The position numbers were made by a program, and so were the translations under genes. Under the pieces are notes generated by a model. It had not been told where the DNA came from, made no database searches, and was given only the letters and a program-made list of their open reading frames with translations. From contig JAJYPA010000139.1 of assembly GCA_021795795.1 (NCBI GenBank), forward strand, positions 1 through 16,181: DNA of 16,181 nucleotides, read 5' to 3'. Origin of the DNA: Pseudomonadota bacterium. Its GTDB lineage: Bacteria; Pseudomonadota; Gammaproteobacteria; Halothiobacillales; Halothiobacillaceae. Numbering within the stretch: position 1 is the first letter of the stretch; the number at the start of each line of letters is the position of its first letter. Below, in pieces: positions 4,726 to 12,673 of this stretch.

Positions 4726-6316
4726 GTACCTCTTAAAAATCGCCATCGCCGCAGCCATCCTACCTTTTACCCTGGCGGGCTGCGCCACGTTTCATCAGGC
4801 ACATCAGATGCAGAGCAGTACGGAGAGCACCGTCTCGCATGCCCATGTGCCTCGTGGACCGGCAATCGTCACCACGGTGACGACCCCTTATCTTTTGGGC
4901 GATGAGGTGCAGGTCGTTCACAGATATCCATCGTTGCTGAATGCGCCGGTACAAATTAATAGTGGTAGGCCTGTATCGCTGCAAGAAGCGGTTAGCTTGA
5001 TCGTCCAGCATACCAACATTCCTTTTTCTGTGGACATAAGCGCCCCCACACAAAAGGCGGGTGCAACATTACCCCCGCTTCCGGGTGGATCCGGATCTGT
5101 ATCCATGGATAACGGTTCAACACATCGCAAGGTGACCGTACAGTGGAACGGGTCCGTCCACGGGTTACTGGATTTCCTGGCGGCCCATTTTTCGTGCTGG
5201 TGGAAGTACGAAGATGGAACCGTGATTTTTTATAATCAGGAAACACGCACCTTTAACATCCCCGCATTTGCCGTGCATACCGTCGCATCCAACTCCATTA
5301 TGGCAGGATCGATGGGTAGTAGCGGGGGATCTTCTGGCGGAGGGGGCGCGTCATCCTCTGGCGGATCGTCTGGTGGAGGTGGGGGCGGCTCAAGCTCAAG
5401 CAGCGGCATGGTGTCGATTGATAACACGACTACGGTCAACGTGTGGTCATCCCTGCAAAAAGAAGCGGAGATCGCGGGTAACGGAGCAACGGTGTATGCG
5501 AATGCCTCTCTGGGCACGCTCACTGTCTCCGGAACCCCGCCGCAGATTGGTGGGGTGAGTCGATGGGTGAAGCGTCTCACCCATCAGATGGGACGTCAGG
5601 TAGCCATCGTCGTGCATGTCTACACGATTCAGTTATCTAACGGGCAAAGCTATGGCTTTCAACCAAAATTGGTTTTTAACGCCGCTAATGGCGTGTCCAG
5701 TGCGGCCTATCAAAGCGTTACCCCGCCGCAGTCCTCGTCGGGGACACCTGCATCATTGTCGGCCGGCATTCTGACTGGACCCTTTGCGGGTTCTGGAGTC
5801 ACCGTGTCCGCACTAGCCAGCATGGGCAAAGTGGTCGGGGATTATACCTATCCGTCCGTAACGCTGAACGGCGAACCCGTGGCCATACAAGACGCCAACA
5901 AGGAAGGATACCTGGCATCCACCTCCCCTACGATAGTCAGCAATGGCGTGACGTCTGGTGGGGGGTTGCAACCCAGTAGTGTAACTACGGGGTTCACCGG
6001 GTTGATTACCCCGCGTGTGGTAGGGGATGACATTTATCTGAACGTCAACCTCAACATTTCCGAACTGCTCAGTTTACAGCAGTTCACGTCCGGCGGGCAG
6101 ACCATCTACGCGCCGCAAACCACACAATTGTCCATCCCACAGATGGTGAAACTGAAATCGGGTAACACGTTGGTGTTGTCCGAGTTGATCCAGGATAACG
6201 CCACCGTAAATCACAGCGGCGTAGGGGCGGCCGAGTTCCCCCTTTTGGGCGGCGGCGGAGCGGCCAGCACAAAACGCAACTTGGTCGTCGTTACCGTGAA
6301 CGCGAGGATTCTGTAA
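4715..6316 (+). CDS. pilN: PilN-like lipoprotein secretin
   Basis: A 533-aa outer-membrane channel protein, similar in size to R64 PilN. Residues 1-22 are a lipoprotein signal with lipobox LAGC and Cys23 as the lipid site. Residues about 80-185 form N-domain ring modules (PVSLQEAVSLIVQHTNIPF; LLDFLAAHFSCWWKYEDGTVIFY). A Gly/Ser-only stretch fills 197-231, then comes a second N-type module (VNVWSSLQKEAEIAG... GTPPQIGGVSRWVKRL). The secretin beta-barrel core follows, closing with LSIPQMVKLKSGNTLVLSEL, the signature-like EFPLLGGGGAAS and NLVVVTVNARIL. Start ATG 4715 follows GGAG (4702-4705) by 9 nt and overlaps the upstream gene by 11 nt. In type IVb systems the oligomer lets the fibre cross the outer membrane, helped by PilL and probably PilP. 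Confidence 0.92.
   Translation: MHNKYLLKIAIAAAILPFTLAGCATFHQAHQMQSSTESTVSHAHVPRGPAIVTTVTTPYLLGDEVQVVHRYPSLLNAPVQINSGRPVSLQEAVSLIVQHTNIPFSVDISAPTQKAGATLPPLPGGSGSVSMDNGSTHRKVTVQWNGSVHGLLDFLAAHFSCWWKYEDGTVIFYNQETRTFNIPAFAVHTVASNSIMAGSMGSSGGSSGGGGASSSGGSSGGGGGGSSSSSGMVSIDNTTTVNVWSSLQKEAEIAGNGATVYANASLGTLTVSGTPPQIGGVSRWVKRLTHQMGRQVAIVVHVYTIQLSNGQSYGFQPKLVFNAANGVSSAAYQSVTPPQSSSGTPASLSAGILTGPFAGSGVTVSALASMGKVVGDYTYPSVTLNGEPVAIQDANKEGYLASTSPTIVSNGVTSGGGLQPSSVTTGFTGLITPRVVGDDIYLNVNLNISELLSLQQFTSGGQTIYAPQTTQLSIPQMVKLKSGNTLVLSELIQDNATVNHSGVGAAEFPLLGGGGAASTKRNLVVVTVNARIL
5303..5407 (+). repeat. Gly/Ser low-complexity segment of the secretin gene
   Basis: About 105 bases of GGN and TCN/AGC codons coding a 35-residue run of Gly and Ser with a few Ala and Met. 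It contains near-repeated blocks such as TCTGGCGGA and a GGAGGTGGGGGCGGC tract. It joins two N-domain modules of PilN and is a likely place for length change by slippage. Confidence 0.6.
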
Positions 6317-6852
6317 TGGAAAAGACGTCAAAGAAGTCGGTAATGTTGTTGGCCTTGACCGGCTTAATGTTCGCCGGTGTCAGCGCGGCATGGGCCGACA
6401 CCGGCGCGCTGCCCAGGGCGACTCCGGAAGCTGCTTCCGGGTTAACGCTTAAAGAAGTTGTGCGGATGGAAAGTCAACTGAAGCAGATGAAAATGCAGGC
6501 GGCCATCCAGACGGCAAAACTACACTTGATGACCATCAACGCACAGATAGCCAGTCTCTCGGGAAAGATCGGTGGTAACGCTGCGTCTATGGGTACGAAA
6601 AACCCTTTACGGGTTTTGAGCGCCGGATGTTTTGCGGGGAAATGTACAGCAACAGTGGCGAAAGGAAATGCGCGTTTTACCGTAAATACAGGCGAACAGT
6701 TGAATGGATGCCTTTTCGTCCGGATTACATCAGGCGGAGTCATGGTGTCACAAAATGGTATGACACGGTGGCTTGGCATTGATGGCGCGACGTCCACGGG
6801 AACGACAGGATCACCAAATGCTGCCCTACCGTCGGCTGGTAACCTCAAATGA
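6316..6852 (+). CDS. pilP: PilP-like periplasmic pilus assembly protein
   Basis: 178 aa; ATG 6316 shares its A with the secretin stop (TAATG). Residues 1-27 are a Sec signal (KTSKKS, hydrophobic core, cleavage near AWA). Residues about 45-83 form a coiled coil (TLKEVVRMESQLKQMKMQAA...). Residues about 97-160 are a small beta domain (VLSAGCFAGKCTATVAKG, VNTGEQLNGCLFVRITSGGV) typical of IncI1 PilP. Three Cys in this domain may form a disulfide. PilP is essential for R64 thin pili and probably links the inner-membrane parts to the secretin. In R64 the order is pilO then pilP; here pilP comes first, directly after the secretin. Confidence 0.8.
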   Translation: MEKTSKKSVMLLALTGLMFAGVSAAWADTGALPRATPEAASGLTLKEVVRMESQLKQMKMQAAIQTAKLHLMTINAQIASLSGKIGGNAASMGTKNPLRVLSAGCFAGKCTATVAKGNARFTVNTGEQLNGCLFVRITSGGVMVSQNGMTRWLGIDGATSTGTTGSPNAALPSAGNLK

Positions 6853-8276
6853 GTGAGATCATCCAGATCGGTAAGCATGCCTATCATATCGGACTCACCT
6901 GGCGATCCTTTGAGGAGCGCATCAATTCCGCAGAATTACGTGATATTGCTGCGGAAATAAATCAGTGCGACGGCGCGTACTGGATGACCGATGGTGCCCG
7001 TTATATTTGGGGGTTTGCCACCTCCCTTGAGTCGGGTAAGCGTTATACTCGATGCGTCGGCAAGAAATGCAGCCTTCTGGCATTGGAATTGGCGTCCCGA
7101 GCCGATGTGCTGCCTTTTGCATTCGTCTTGCGTAACCAGAATAAATACAGCTTCGTCGTCGTCGACGGAAATAGGATTCCGTTGCCGGGATCCGATGTCT
7201 GGTATGACGATGACGCCAAAATGCAAGAAGCGCTGTCCCCTTATGCGGAGATATTTGCAGACTCTATGGATGTGGCACGCGTTTTGAGGCTGGCCGTTGT
7301 AGAGCATCCGGATGGTGTGCGTCAGAAGAATACCGCTCCAGAAGAAAGCGGTGATATCTGGGTATCGCTATCCGATTACCTGGACAACAAGCAAACGGAA
7401 GTCGCCATCGGTGCACTGCACTATGTATCACTGAGTCCGCGATCCTTCAAATCCGCCGGATATGCCGTAGGGTTCGCTGCCGCGATTGGCCTTGTCGCTT
7501 ACGCTGGATATCAGTGGTATGCCGATCATGAAGCCCCAATCAAGAATGCCGCTTCTACCATTACCACTACGTGGCACCCACCCGTCGCAGCACCAAAGAT
7601 GGTCGCCAAACCGCGGCCGGCAGAAACCGTATCCGCCGCTTTCTTCCTGGATAGCTGTCATAAACTGTACACATTGCCTTTTGTAATGCACGGATACACA
7701 TTGCATTCAGCAACGTGTCATTACTCGACAAAAGACAAGACCATAACACTGCGGGGCGATTATCAAATAGCGAACGGCGGGCATCCTCCTGTTCTGCAAT
7801 TTCCTAAAAAAACACAGAATTGGAAGGTATCACCTGCGGCTTCAGGGTTGACACTCACCCTGTCCCAGCAGATGACTGTTCCTGATGCGCAAATCATGCA
7901 CTCCAAACCCGTCCAGTGGCAGACACTGGCGCGTCGCACCTGGGGCAGTCATGACATGGTGAGTGTGGTACCTGGGGTCATTGCTGGCAGCGGAACCCTA
8001 CAAAGCGAGATCGGCATTTCTCCCTTTGCTGACATCCTCATGCGCGCCTCTCATGTCGCCATCAATGATCTAACCTGGAATGGCCAAGTCTGGCGCGTCA
8101 AATTTAACGGGTCACCCGATCGGCATGTGGCAACGCCGGTGCAGAGAGGGTTCATCGGATCGGCGCAAGCGGCTGTACAAAACATGCGCACCACTTTCGC
8201 GACGCCGCCCGTACAGCCTCTAAACCATCCAGATCCAGGGTTCACCCCTGGCGGCACAGGTGGGGTAACCCCATGA
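6849..8276 (+). CDS. pilO: PilO-like pilin accessory protein
   Basis: 475 aa, starting with an ATGA overlap on pilP and ending with one on pilQ. Residues 1-200 are cytoplasmic, mixed alpha/beta (FEERINSAELRDIAAEIN; FVLRNQNKYSFVVVDGNR). Residues about 204-222 form one membrane span (GYAVGFAAAIGLVAYAGYQ). The rest is a periplasmic domain with two Cys (SCHKL and TCHYS), ending in a Pro/Gly/Thr-rich tail. This bitopic plan and the place before pilQ match PilO of the IncI1/TCP class, slightly longer than usual. PilO-type proteins belong to the inner-membrane platform that links the ATPase and PilR to periplasmic parts. There is no obvious catalytic motif. Confidence 0.83.
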   Translation: MSEIIQIGKHAYHIGLTWRSFEERINSAELRDIAAEINQCDGAYWMTDGARYIWGFATSLESGKRYTRCVGKKCSLLALELASRADVLPFAFVLRNQNKYSFVVVDGNRIPLPGSDVWYDDDAKMQEALSPYAEIFADSMDVARVLRLAVVEHPDGVRQKNTAPEESGDIWVSLSDYLDNKQTEVAIGALHYVSLSPRSFKSAGYAVGFAAAIGLVAYAGYQWYADHEAPIKNAASTITTTWHPPVAAPKMVAKPRPAETVSAAFFLDSCHKLYTLPFVMHGYTLHSATCHYSTKDKTITLRGDYQIANGGHPPVLQFPKKTQNWKVSPAASGLTLTLSQQMTVPDAQIMHSKPVQWQTLARRTWGSHDMVSVVPGVIAGSGTLQSEIGISPFADILMRASHVAINDLTWNGQVWRVKFNGSPDRHVATPVQRGFIGSAQAAVQNMRTTFATPPVQPLNHPDPGFTPGGTGGVTP

Positions 8277-8319
8277 AAACATCAACAGGCAAAGAGATAC
8301 CAGAGAAACCGGTATCTCT
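8262..8319 (+). promoter_or_regulatory. two inverted repeats around the pilQ start codon
   Basis: GGGG at 8262-8265 pairs with CCCC at 8269-8272 around TAA, covering the purine-rich ribosome-binding tract just before ATG 8273. Twenty nt into the gene, AGAGATACC (8293-8301) pairs perfectly with GGTATCTCT (8311-8319) over a 9-nt loop. Together they could limit translation of the assembly ATPase except when ribosomes arrive from pilO. The pairing is visible; the function is inferred. Confidence 0.4.
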
Positions 8320-9829
8320 GGCGGATAGCGTGGCATTTGTGGACGACCGCATCTATGTCGTCAAGAGCAAGGCCTTTGATTCTGTCTTTCTCTCCTGGTA
8401 TCAGCGCTGCCGCGCTATAGACAATGACATACGCATGGCGACCGAGGAAGCGGATGCCGTTGCGAAATATCTCGCCCAAGAGAAATCAGCGCAACCTAAA
8501 ACCAGCCAGGCTATCCACGTAGATGACGCCATCAACATGGAAAAAGCACGCGCTCTTTTGGTCAAAGTGGCCAGTTATGGTGCATCCGATATGCACCTGT
8601 TGATCAGGGAAACACACGCCGAAGTGCAGGTACGCATCAAGAGTGCGCTGCGCCTTTTGGAAAAAATGAGCGTCAATGAGGGAAAGCTTCTGGAGCGTAC
8701 CTTGTTTCAGGGATTTGCCAGCAGTAAGGATGCGTCTTTTAAGCCGCAGGAGTATCAAAATGCGCAAATTGATGGTGCCGATGTACACCCGGTATTAACC
8801 GGTATCCGCATGGTGCGCGGACCCTGCTACCCCATGGAAAAAAATGGGTCGTTCGTGATCGCCCGTTTTCAATATGTTTCATCCAGAATTACCGCACCCA
8901 ACCCGCACGGGGCATTGCCTTATCCTGCGCGTCCCAACAAGGAATCTCTGCAACTGAACCATCTTGGTTACACCGATACACAGGTCATGGACCTGGTGAA
9001 TATGGTGGAATCTACTGCCGGCATCATTCTGGTAACGGGTCCAACCGGTTCTGGTAAAACCACGCTACTGAACGAAATGATGAAACGACATGCTTACACC
9101 TATCCTGAGCTGCGACAGGTGACCATAGAGGACCCGATCGAGTACCCCATGCCATGGGCGGTCCAGTTACCGATTACCAACGCAGCAAACGAGGATGCTA
9201 CCGCAGATGCCTTTTCTGAGCGATTGCGTACCGCCTTACGCATGGATCCCGACTGTATCCTGTTGGGCGAAGTGCGCGGTGCCGGTAGCGCACTAGCGGC
9301 GCTGAACGCAGCGATGACCGGGCATCTGGTGTTTGCCACCTTGCATACCAGTGATCCCTATATGGCCATCGATCGTATGGAGCTCATGGACCCGATACGG
9401 CTGAACCGCAAAATCACCTGCGATCATCGCCTGGTGTTGGGTTTGATCGCGCAGCGTTTGCTGCCGAAATTGTGCCCGCACTGCAAACAGCCATTTAACC
9501 CCGACAAAGTGTTCCCGTCCATGGTGGAAAAGCTTGCAGCATGGGGGGATGTAACGGACATGCATGAAAAAGGTACGGGATGTGACGCATGTAGCGGCGA
9601 TGGCTACGTTTCACGTTTTGCCGTTGGTGAGGTGGTGTCAACGAACAGTGAATTTATGACCATCTTTATCAAAGATGGTGGCGATGCGGCGCGTAAATAT
9701 ATGCGATATCGGGAAGGCTTTGGTGGTTCCATGCTGTTTAATACCATGCGTCATGTATGCACCGGAGAGGTTAGCCCGTATGACATCCGTATGGCCGCAA
9801 CGCTCATGCGGCCGGGAGAGGAAACATGA
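8273..9829 (+). CDS. pilQ: PilQ-type pilus assembly ATPase (GspE/PilB family)
   Basis: 518-aa cytoplasmic AAA+-like secretion ATPase that powers pilin polymerisation (not the PilQ secretin of Pseudomonas/Neisseria nomenclature). It has an N-terminal domain (residues about 80-250, including KVASYGASDMHLLIRETHAEVQVR), Walker A GPTGSGKTT (256-264), Asp box TIEDPIE (284-290), Walker B CILLGEVRG (328-336) and His box GHLVFATLHT (350-359). A zinc-type four-Cys module follows: CPHC (401-404) and CDAC (437-440). The Cys module is typical of assembly rather than retraction ATPases. Start ATG 8273 overlaps pilO by ATGA; the downstream pilR ATG overlaps its stop the same way. Length and motifs agree with R64 PilQ. 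Confidence 0.93.
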   Translation: MKTSTGKEIPEKPVSLADSVAFVDDRIYVVKSKAFDSVFLSWYQRCRAIDNDIRMATEEADAVAKYLAQEKSAQPKTSQAIHVDDAINMEKARALLVKVASYGASDMHLLIRETHAEVQVRIKSALRLLEKMSVNEGKLLERTLFQGFASSKDASFKPQEYQNAQIDGADVHPVLTGIRMVRGPCYPMEKNGSFVIARFQYVSSRITAPNPHGALPYPARPNKESLQLNHLGYTDTQVMDLVNMVESTAGIILVTGPTGSGKTTLLNEMMKRHAYTYPELRQVTIEDPIEYPMPWAVQLPITNAANEDATADAFSERLRTALRMDPDCILLGEVRGAGSALAALNAAMTGHLVFATLHTSDPYMAIDRMELMDPIRLNRKITCDHRLVLGLIAQRLLPKLCPHCKQPFNPDKVFPSMVEKLAAWGDVTDMHEKGTGCDACSGDGYVSRFAVGEVVSTNSEFMTIFIKDGGDAARKYMRYREGFGGSMLFNTMRHVCTGEVSPYDIRMAATLMRPGEET

Positions 9830-10977
9830 TGAGTATTAGCACGGCACTATCGGGTATGCGCTATTGGCAATGGCCATCATGGTCAGTTTTCACCAAAAAG
9901 AAACTCTCGCAACGTGCTCTATACGCGATCATGGAAACGATGGAAATCCAAATGAATGCAGGTGTTGAGTTCGGCCAGATACTGCAGGGATTTTTGGCGC
10001 GCGCACAAAAGAGAGGGCTCTATAAGCGGGAGCAACCGTTGATTCAACGCATGATATCCCGTGTTAAAGCAGGATCAACGTTGAGTGAGGCGCTGCAGCC
10101 ACACTTGTCGAGCACGCAATATATCCTCATGGCATCGGGTGAACAGTCCGGCAATGTGGGTCTGACCATGCGCCTGATCATGGACCTGGATGGCAAGAAA
10201 AAGCGCATCGTTTCGGCGCTAAAGTCTTCCATGGTGGCGCCGTTCATTTATCTGGTGACGCTGATCATCACCTTGCTGGTTATCTCCTTGCAAGTGTTGC
10301 CGGCCATGGAATCCATCCTGCCCGCATCGAAGTGGAAAGGATTGGCGGCCCTCATTTATGACAGCACGCTACTCCTCAAACCAGCCGGTCTTGGTCTGAT
10401 AGCGCTTGCTGTGGTGCTGCTGTTTCTCGTGGTCAGGTTGGCACTGCCTAACTGGACCGGATCAGGACGATTGATCGCCGAAAAATATATTCCCGGATTT
10501 GCCCTCTACCGGGATTATCAGGGAGCACTGTGGATCGGGACGTTTGGCGCGATGCTTCAGGCGGGTATGGCGGATACCCATATCCTGCAAACGCAAATAT
10601 CACAGTCCACACCGTGGATGGCGGAGCGCCTGCGCAGGATATGGCTGCTGATGAAAGACGGATTTGGATTCGGCGATGCAGTGGTGTACGCAGGGCCCGG
10701 CAGGATTGATCGCGCGCGACCGGACAGGGGGGTGAAGTACGACTTTCCTTCACCGACAATCAATGATGATATCGCCAATTTCGCTGGATTTAGCGGGTTT
10801 GAGCAAAAATTATTAGCAATGCGTGATATTTGGCTGACGCAGCAAGAGAAGGCTATTCAATCCAAATTGGGTTTACTGGGCGTTTCTGTACAAGGGTTAG
10901 TCTTTGGGTACTTTATTTTGTTGACTCTGGGCATTAACCAGCTTTCGTCACAAATCAGTGCTGCAGTTGGGAGTTAG
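9826..10977 (+). CDS. pilR: PilR-like inner-membrane platform protein (GspF/PilC family)
   Basis: 383 aa. ATG 9826 overlaps the pilQ stop (ATGATG) and follows GGGAGAGG closely. Residues about 30-135 form the first GspF helical bundle (MEIQMNAGVEFGQILQGFL, VKAGSTLSEALQ, and the family signature ASGEQSGNVG at 103-112). Membrane spans lie at about 138-160 and 183-208. A second GspF bundle covers about 230-345 (WIGTFGAMLQAGMADTHIL), and a last span about 352-375. A Pro/Arg/Asp-rich insert (GPGRIDRARPDRG) lies in the second bundle. GspF proteins are the polytopic core that the ATPase turns to add pilin. The stop lies in a heptamer duplication, and this is the last gene of the tightly overlapped series. 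Confidence 0.9.
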   Translation: MMSISTALSGMRYWQWPSWSVFTKKKLSQRALYAIMETMEIQMNAGVEFGQILQGFLARAQKRGLYKREQPLIQRMISRVKAGSTLSEALQPHLSSTQYILMASGEQSGNVGLTMRLIMDLDGKKKRIVSALKSSMVAPFIYLVTLIITLLVISLQVLPAMESILPASKWKGLAALIYDSTLLLKPAGLGLIALAVVLLFLVVRLALPNWTGSGRLIAEKYIPGFALYRDYQGALWIGTFGAMLQAGMADTHILQTQISQSTPWMAERLRRIWLLMKDGFGFGDAVVYAGPGRIDRARPDRGVKYDFPSPTINDDIANFAGFSGFEQKLLAMRDIWLTQQEKAIQSKLGLLGVSVQGLVFGYFILLTLGINQLSSQISAAVGS

Positions 10978-11066
10978 TGGTTAGTGGTGTAGTTGATGTG
11001 TGTGTTTTGAATATTAACGGTTTTCTTGATTCTTGATTGATCCCGTATAGGGAAAGGAGCAGTACA
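10978..11066 (+). promoter_or_regulatory. pilin leader region with heptamer repeats
   Basis: The 89 nt between pilR and the pilin are more AT-rich than the flanks. TTAGTGG is repeated at 10974-10980 and 10981-10987 (the first copy contains the pilR stop), and CTTGATT at 11025-11031 and 11032-11038. TATAGG at 11046-11051 is a possible -10, but the hexamer 17 nt upstream (TTCTTG) is a poor -35, so a sigma-70 promoter is only a weak suggestion. AGGAG at 11055-11059 is the pilin ribosome-binding site, 7 nt from ATG 11067. Confidence 0.4.
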
Positions 11067-11615
11067 ATGGACAGTATTATCGGTCGACTAGTAGCCACTA
11101 TCCTGACGTTGATTCTCATCGCTGGTGTCGGGTTTATAGCATATAACGGGTTTCAACAAAACAAAGTATCCACAATGACGGCGGGCATTAGCAGCCTGGT
11201 TGAATCTATTCAGCAGGATTATTCGCAGTACCCGTCTTTTGCCGGGTTAAGCACCATGCCGGTTAACAGTCTGTCCTCGGTGAAAAACCTTTGGGGGAAT
11301 TCTGCTGGCACAGTGGGCACGGCTGGCGGCTTGTTAGACCCATGGGGGAATGATGTCACCGTAACCAGTGGCGCCACGCCGCCCACTGGTGCAACCAATG
11401 TCACTGCGGCGAACATGGTCATTACGGACACGGGGACGAGTTTTGGCGCCTCCGAGTGTAAAACGATGGCCATGGCAGGTGGTGCATCCGCTTATGAAAC
11501 GGTCGTGGGCGGCACAATGGTCAACACAGTTGCCGGTGGCAGCATCAATCCGGTTACGGCCGCTACGGCTTGTGCGGGCGGCGCGAAGGCCATCGCCTGG
11601 GTTTTCGGACACTAA
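11067..11615 (+). CDS. pilS: PilS-like major pilin with atypical leader
   Basis: 182 aa. ATG 11067 has AGGAG 7 nt upstream. A TTG at 11037 would add ten residues with two Arg but has no ribosome site. Residues 7-26 are one hydrophobic helix (RLVATILTLILIAGVGFIAY) followed by the amphipathic pilin helix (TMTAGISSLVESIQQDYS). Then comes the IncI1 PilS pattern: SFAGLSTMPVNSL, a GLLDPWGNDVTV turn (88-99) and two C-terminal Cys (C131 in ASECKT, C169 in TACAGG) that fit the pilin disulfide. Size fits R64 PilS. Odd: the leader would be MDSIIG with cleavage after Gly6, has no Lys/Arg, and Thr stands at mature position 5 where class IV pilins have Glu. It sits after the platform gene, as pilS does in R64. 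Confidence 0.8.
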   Translation: MDSIIGRLVATILTLILIAGVGFIAYNGFQQNKVSTMTAGISSLVESIQQDYSQYPSFAGLSTMPVNSLSSVKNLWGNSAGTVGTAGGLLDPWGNDVTVTSGATPPTGATNVTAANMVITDTGTSFGASECKTMAMAGGASAYETVVGGTMVNTVAGGSINPVTAATACAGGAKAIAWVFGH

Positions 11616-11629
11616 AAGACGGTAGGATT

Positions 11630-11650
11630 TGGGCCACGAATCGTGGCCCA
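11630..11650 (+). terminator. stem-loop after the pilin gene
   Basis: TGGGCCACGA (11630-11639) and TCGTGGCCCA (11641-11650) are perfect inverted repeats around one A. A realistic hairpin is a GC-rich stem of about 8 bp with a 5-nt loop (GAATC). No U-run follows, so it is not a standard intrinsic terminator. It fits a leaky terminator or a 3' stabiliser that raises pilin mRNA over the downstream genes. Confidence 0.5.
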
Positions 11651-11669
11651 TCATTAACGAGGATTTAGT

Positions 11670-12650
11670 ATGCTTTTTCCAGAAACATGGACTGATTTTT
11701 TCCTGGTTGGATACGCTCCGGAGCAATCTTTTTTCCAGGATTCCGTATCGGGAGTTTCTGTACGGATATCCGCAGAATTACTCGACCTGGCCAAAAAGGA
11801 TGTTGACCGGCTTACGCTGGCTTTCAAGCAATCAGATGCACATGATTTTAGAAGTAGCATATTTGATACGATCAGCATTCGCGGGGAATGCCGAGTCACG
11901 GTTAAAGGACTGGTTTTTATTTGTCGAAGGTTTCCATTTCCTCCACAGAGCCTAAAAGAATTAGGTGTGTCCGCCAAGCTCACGGCAGCGTTGATGGATC
12001 CCAAGCGCCAACCCAATCGCTTGCTGCTCATTGTGGGTCGAACGGGGTCAGGTAAATCCACTTTGGGGGCGGCATTTACCAAAGATTGGATCCGGCGTTT
12101 CGGTGGCACGGGATGGACGGTAGAAAATCCCGTAGAAATCTCTTTACAGGATGAGGACTACGGTCCAAACGGTGCCTGTTTTCAGGTAGAGGTGCCACAC
12201 GATGATGATTTTGGCACGGCCATACGGGACACGATGCGTTCCTTGCCGCGTCTTATTTTTGTTGGCGAACTACGAAATGGTGAAAAGACCGACTTCTCAC
12301 CAGGGGCGAGATCGGCTATCCAGGCCGCGACGACGGGACATTTGGTGGTCGCCACCATGCATGCGAACGACATCCCCAGCGGGCTACAGCGATTATCGAC
12401 GCTGTGTGGCCCGCTGTACAACGACATGATTTCAGATGCCATCGGGACGGTACTGCATACCCGACTTTATGATGATGCGACGACCGGACGACGCAAATTC
12501 GATGTAACGCCGCTGGTTATTCCAAACGGTGAGAAAGGCAGTGACGATTTTGGGGCGGCCATCCGTCAGCACATCAGGGAAGGCGATTTTCATCTGCTGT
12601 CCAGCGAAGTGCAACGCCAGAAAATACAGTACGCCGCTTCTGTTTTTTAA
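11670..12650 (+). CDS. second secretion ATPase, PilT/TraJ-like
   Basis: 326 aa, from ATG 11670 with GAGGA at 11659-11663. It carries Walker A GRTGSGKST (123-131), an Asp box reading TVENPVE (150-156, Asn where most have Asp), Walker B LIFVGELRN (195-203) and His box GHLVVATMHA (223-232). It lacks the four-Cys module of the upstream ATPase and is much shorter, as in retraction ATPases (PilT) and the DotB/TraJ transfer ATPases of IncI plasmids. It lies between the pilin and the PilV-like genes, where R64 has no ATPase. Retraction of the pilus is the most natural role, but a conjugation ATPase cannot be excluded from sequence alone. The first 100 residues are divergent. Confidence 0.85.
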   Translation: MLFPETWTDFFLVGYAPEQSFFQDSVSGVSVRISAELLDLAKKDVDRLTLAFKQSDAHDFRSSIFDTISIRGECRVTVKGLVFICRRFPFPPQSLKELGVSAKLTAALMDPKRQPNRLLLIVGRTGSGKSTLGAAFTKDWIRRFGGTGWTVENPVEISLQDEDYGPNGACFQVEVPHDDDFGTAIRDTMRSLPRLIFVGELRNGEKTDFSPGARSAIQAATTGHLVVATMHANDIPSGLQRLSTLCGPLYNDMISDAIGTVLHTRLYDDATTGRRKFDVTPLVIPNGEKGSDDFGAAIRQHIREGDFHLLSSEVQRQKIQYAASVF

Positions 12651-12673
12651 TTCGTTTTTAGGGAGACGCTGCA

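Noticed and set aside
11037..11066. TTG 11037 as pilin start with a charged long leader
   Set aside because: AGGAG is placed for ATG 11067 and both paralogues start with the same short leader; kept only as an alternative.
11630..11660. Standard Rho-independent terminator after the pilin
   Set aside because: The stem is followed by ATCATTAACG, not a T-run, so full termination is not supported.
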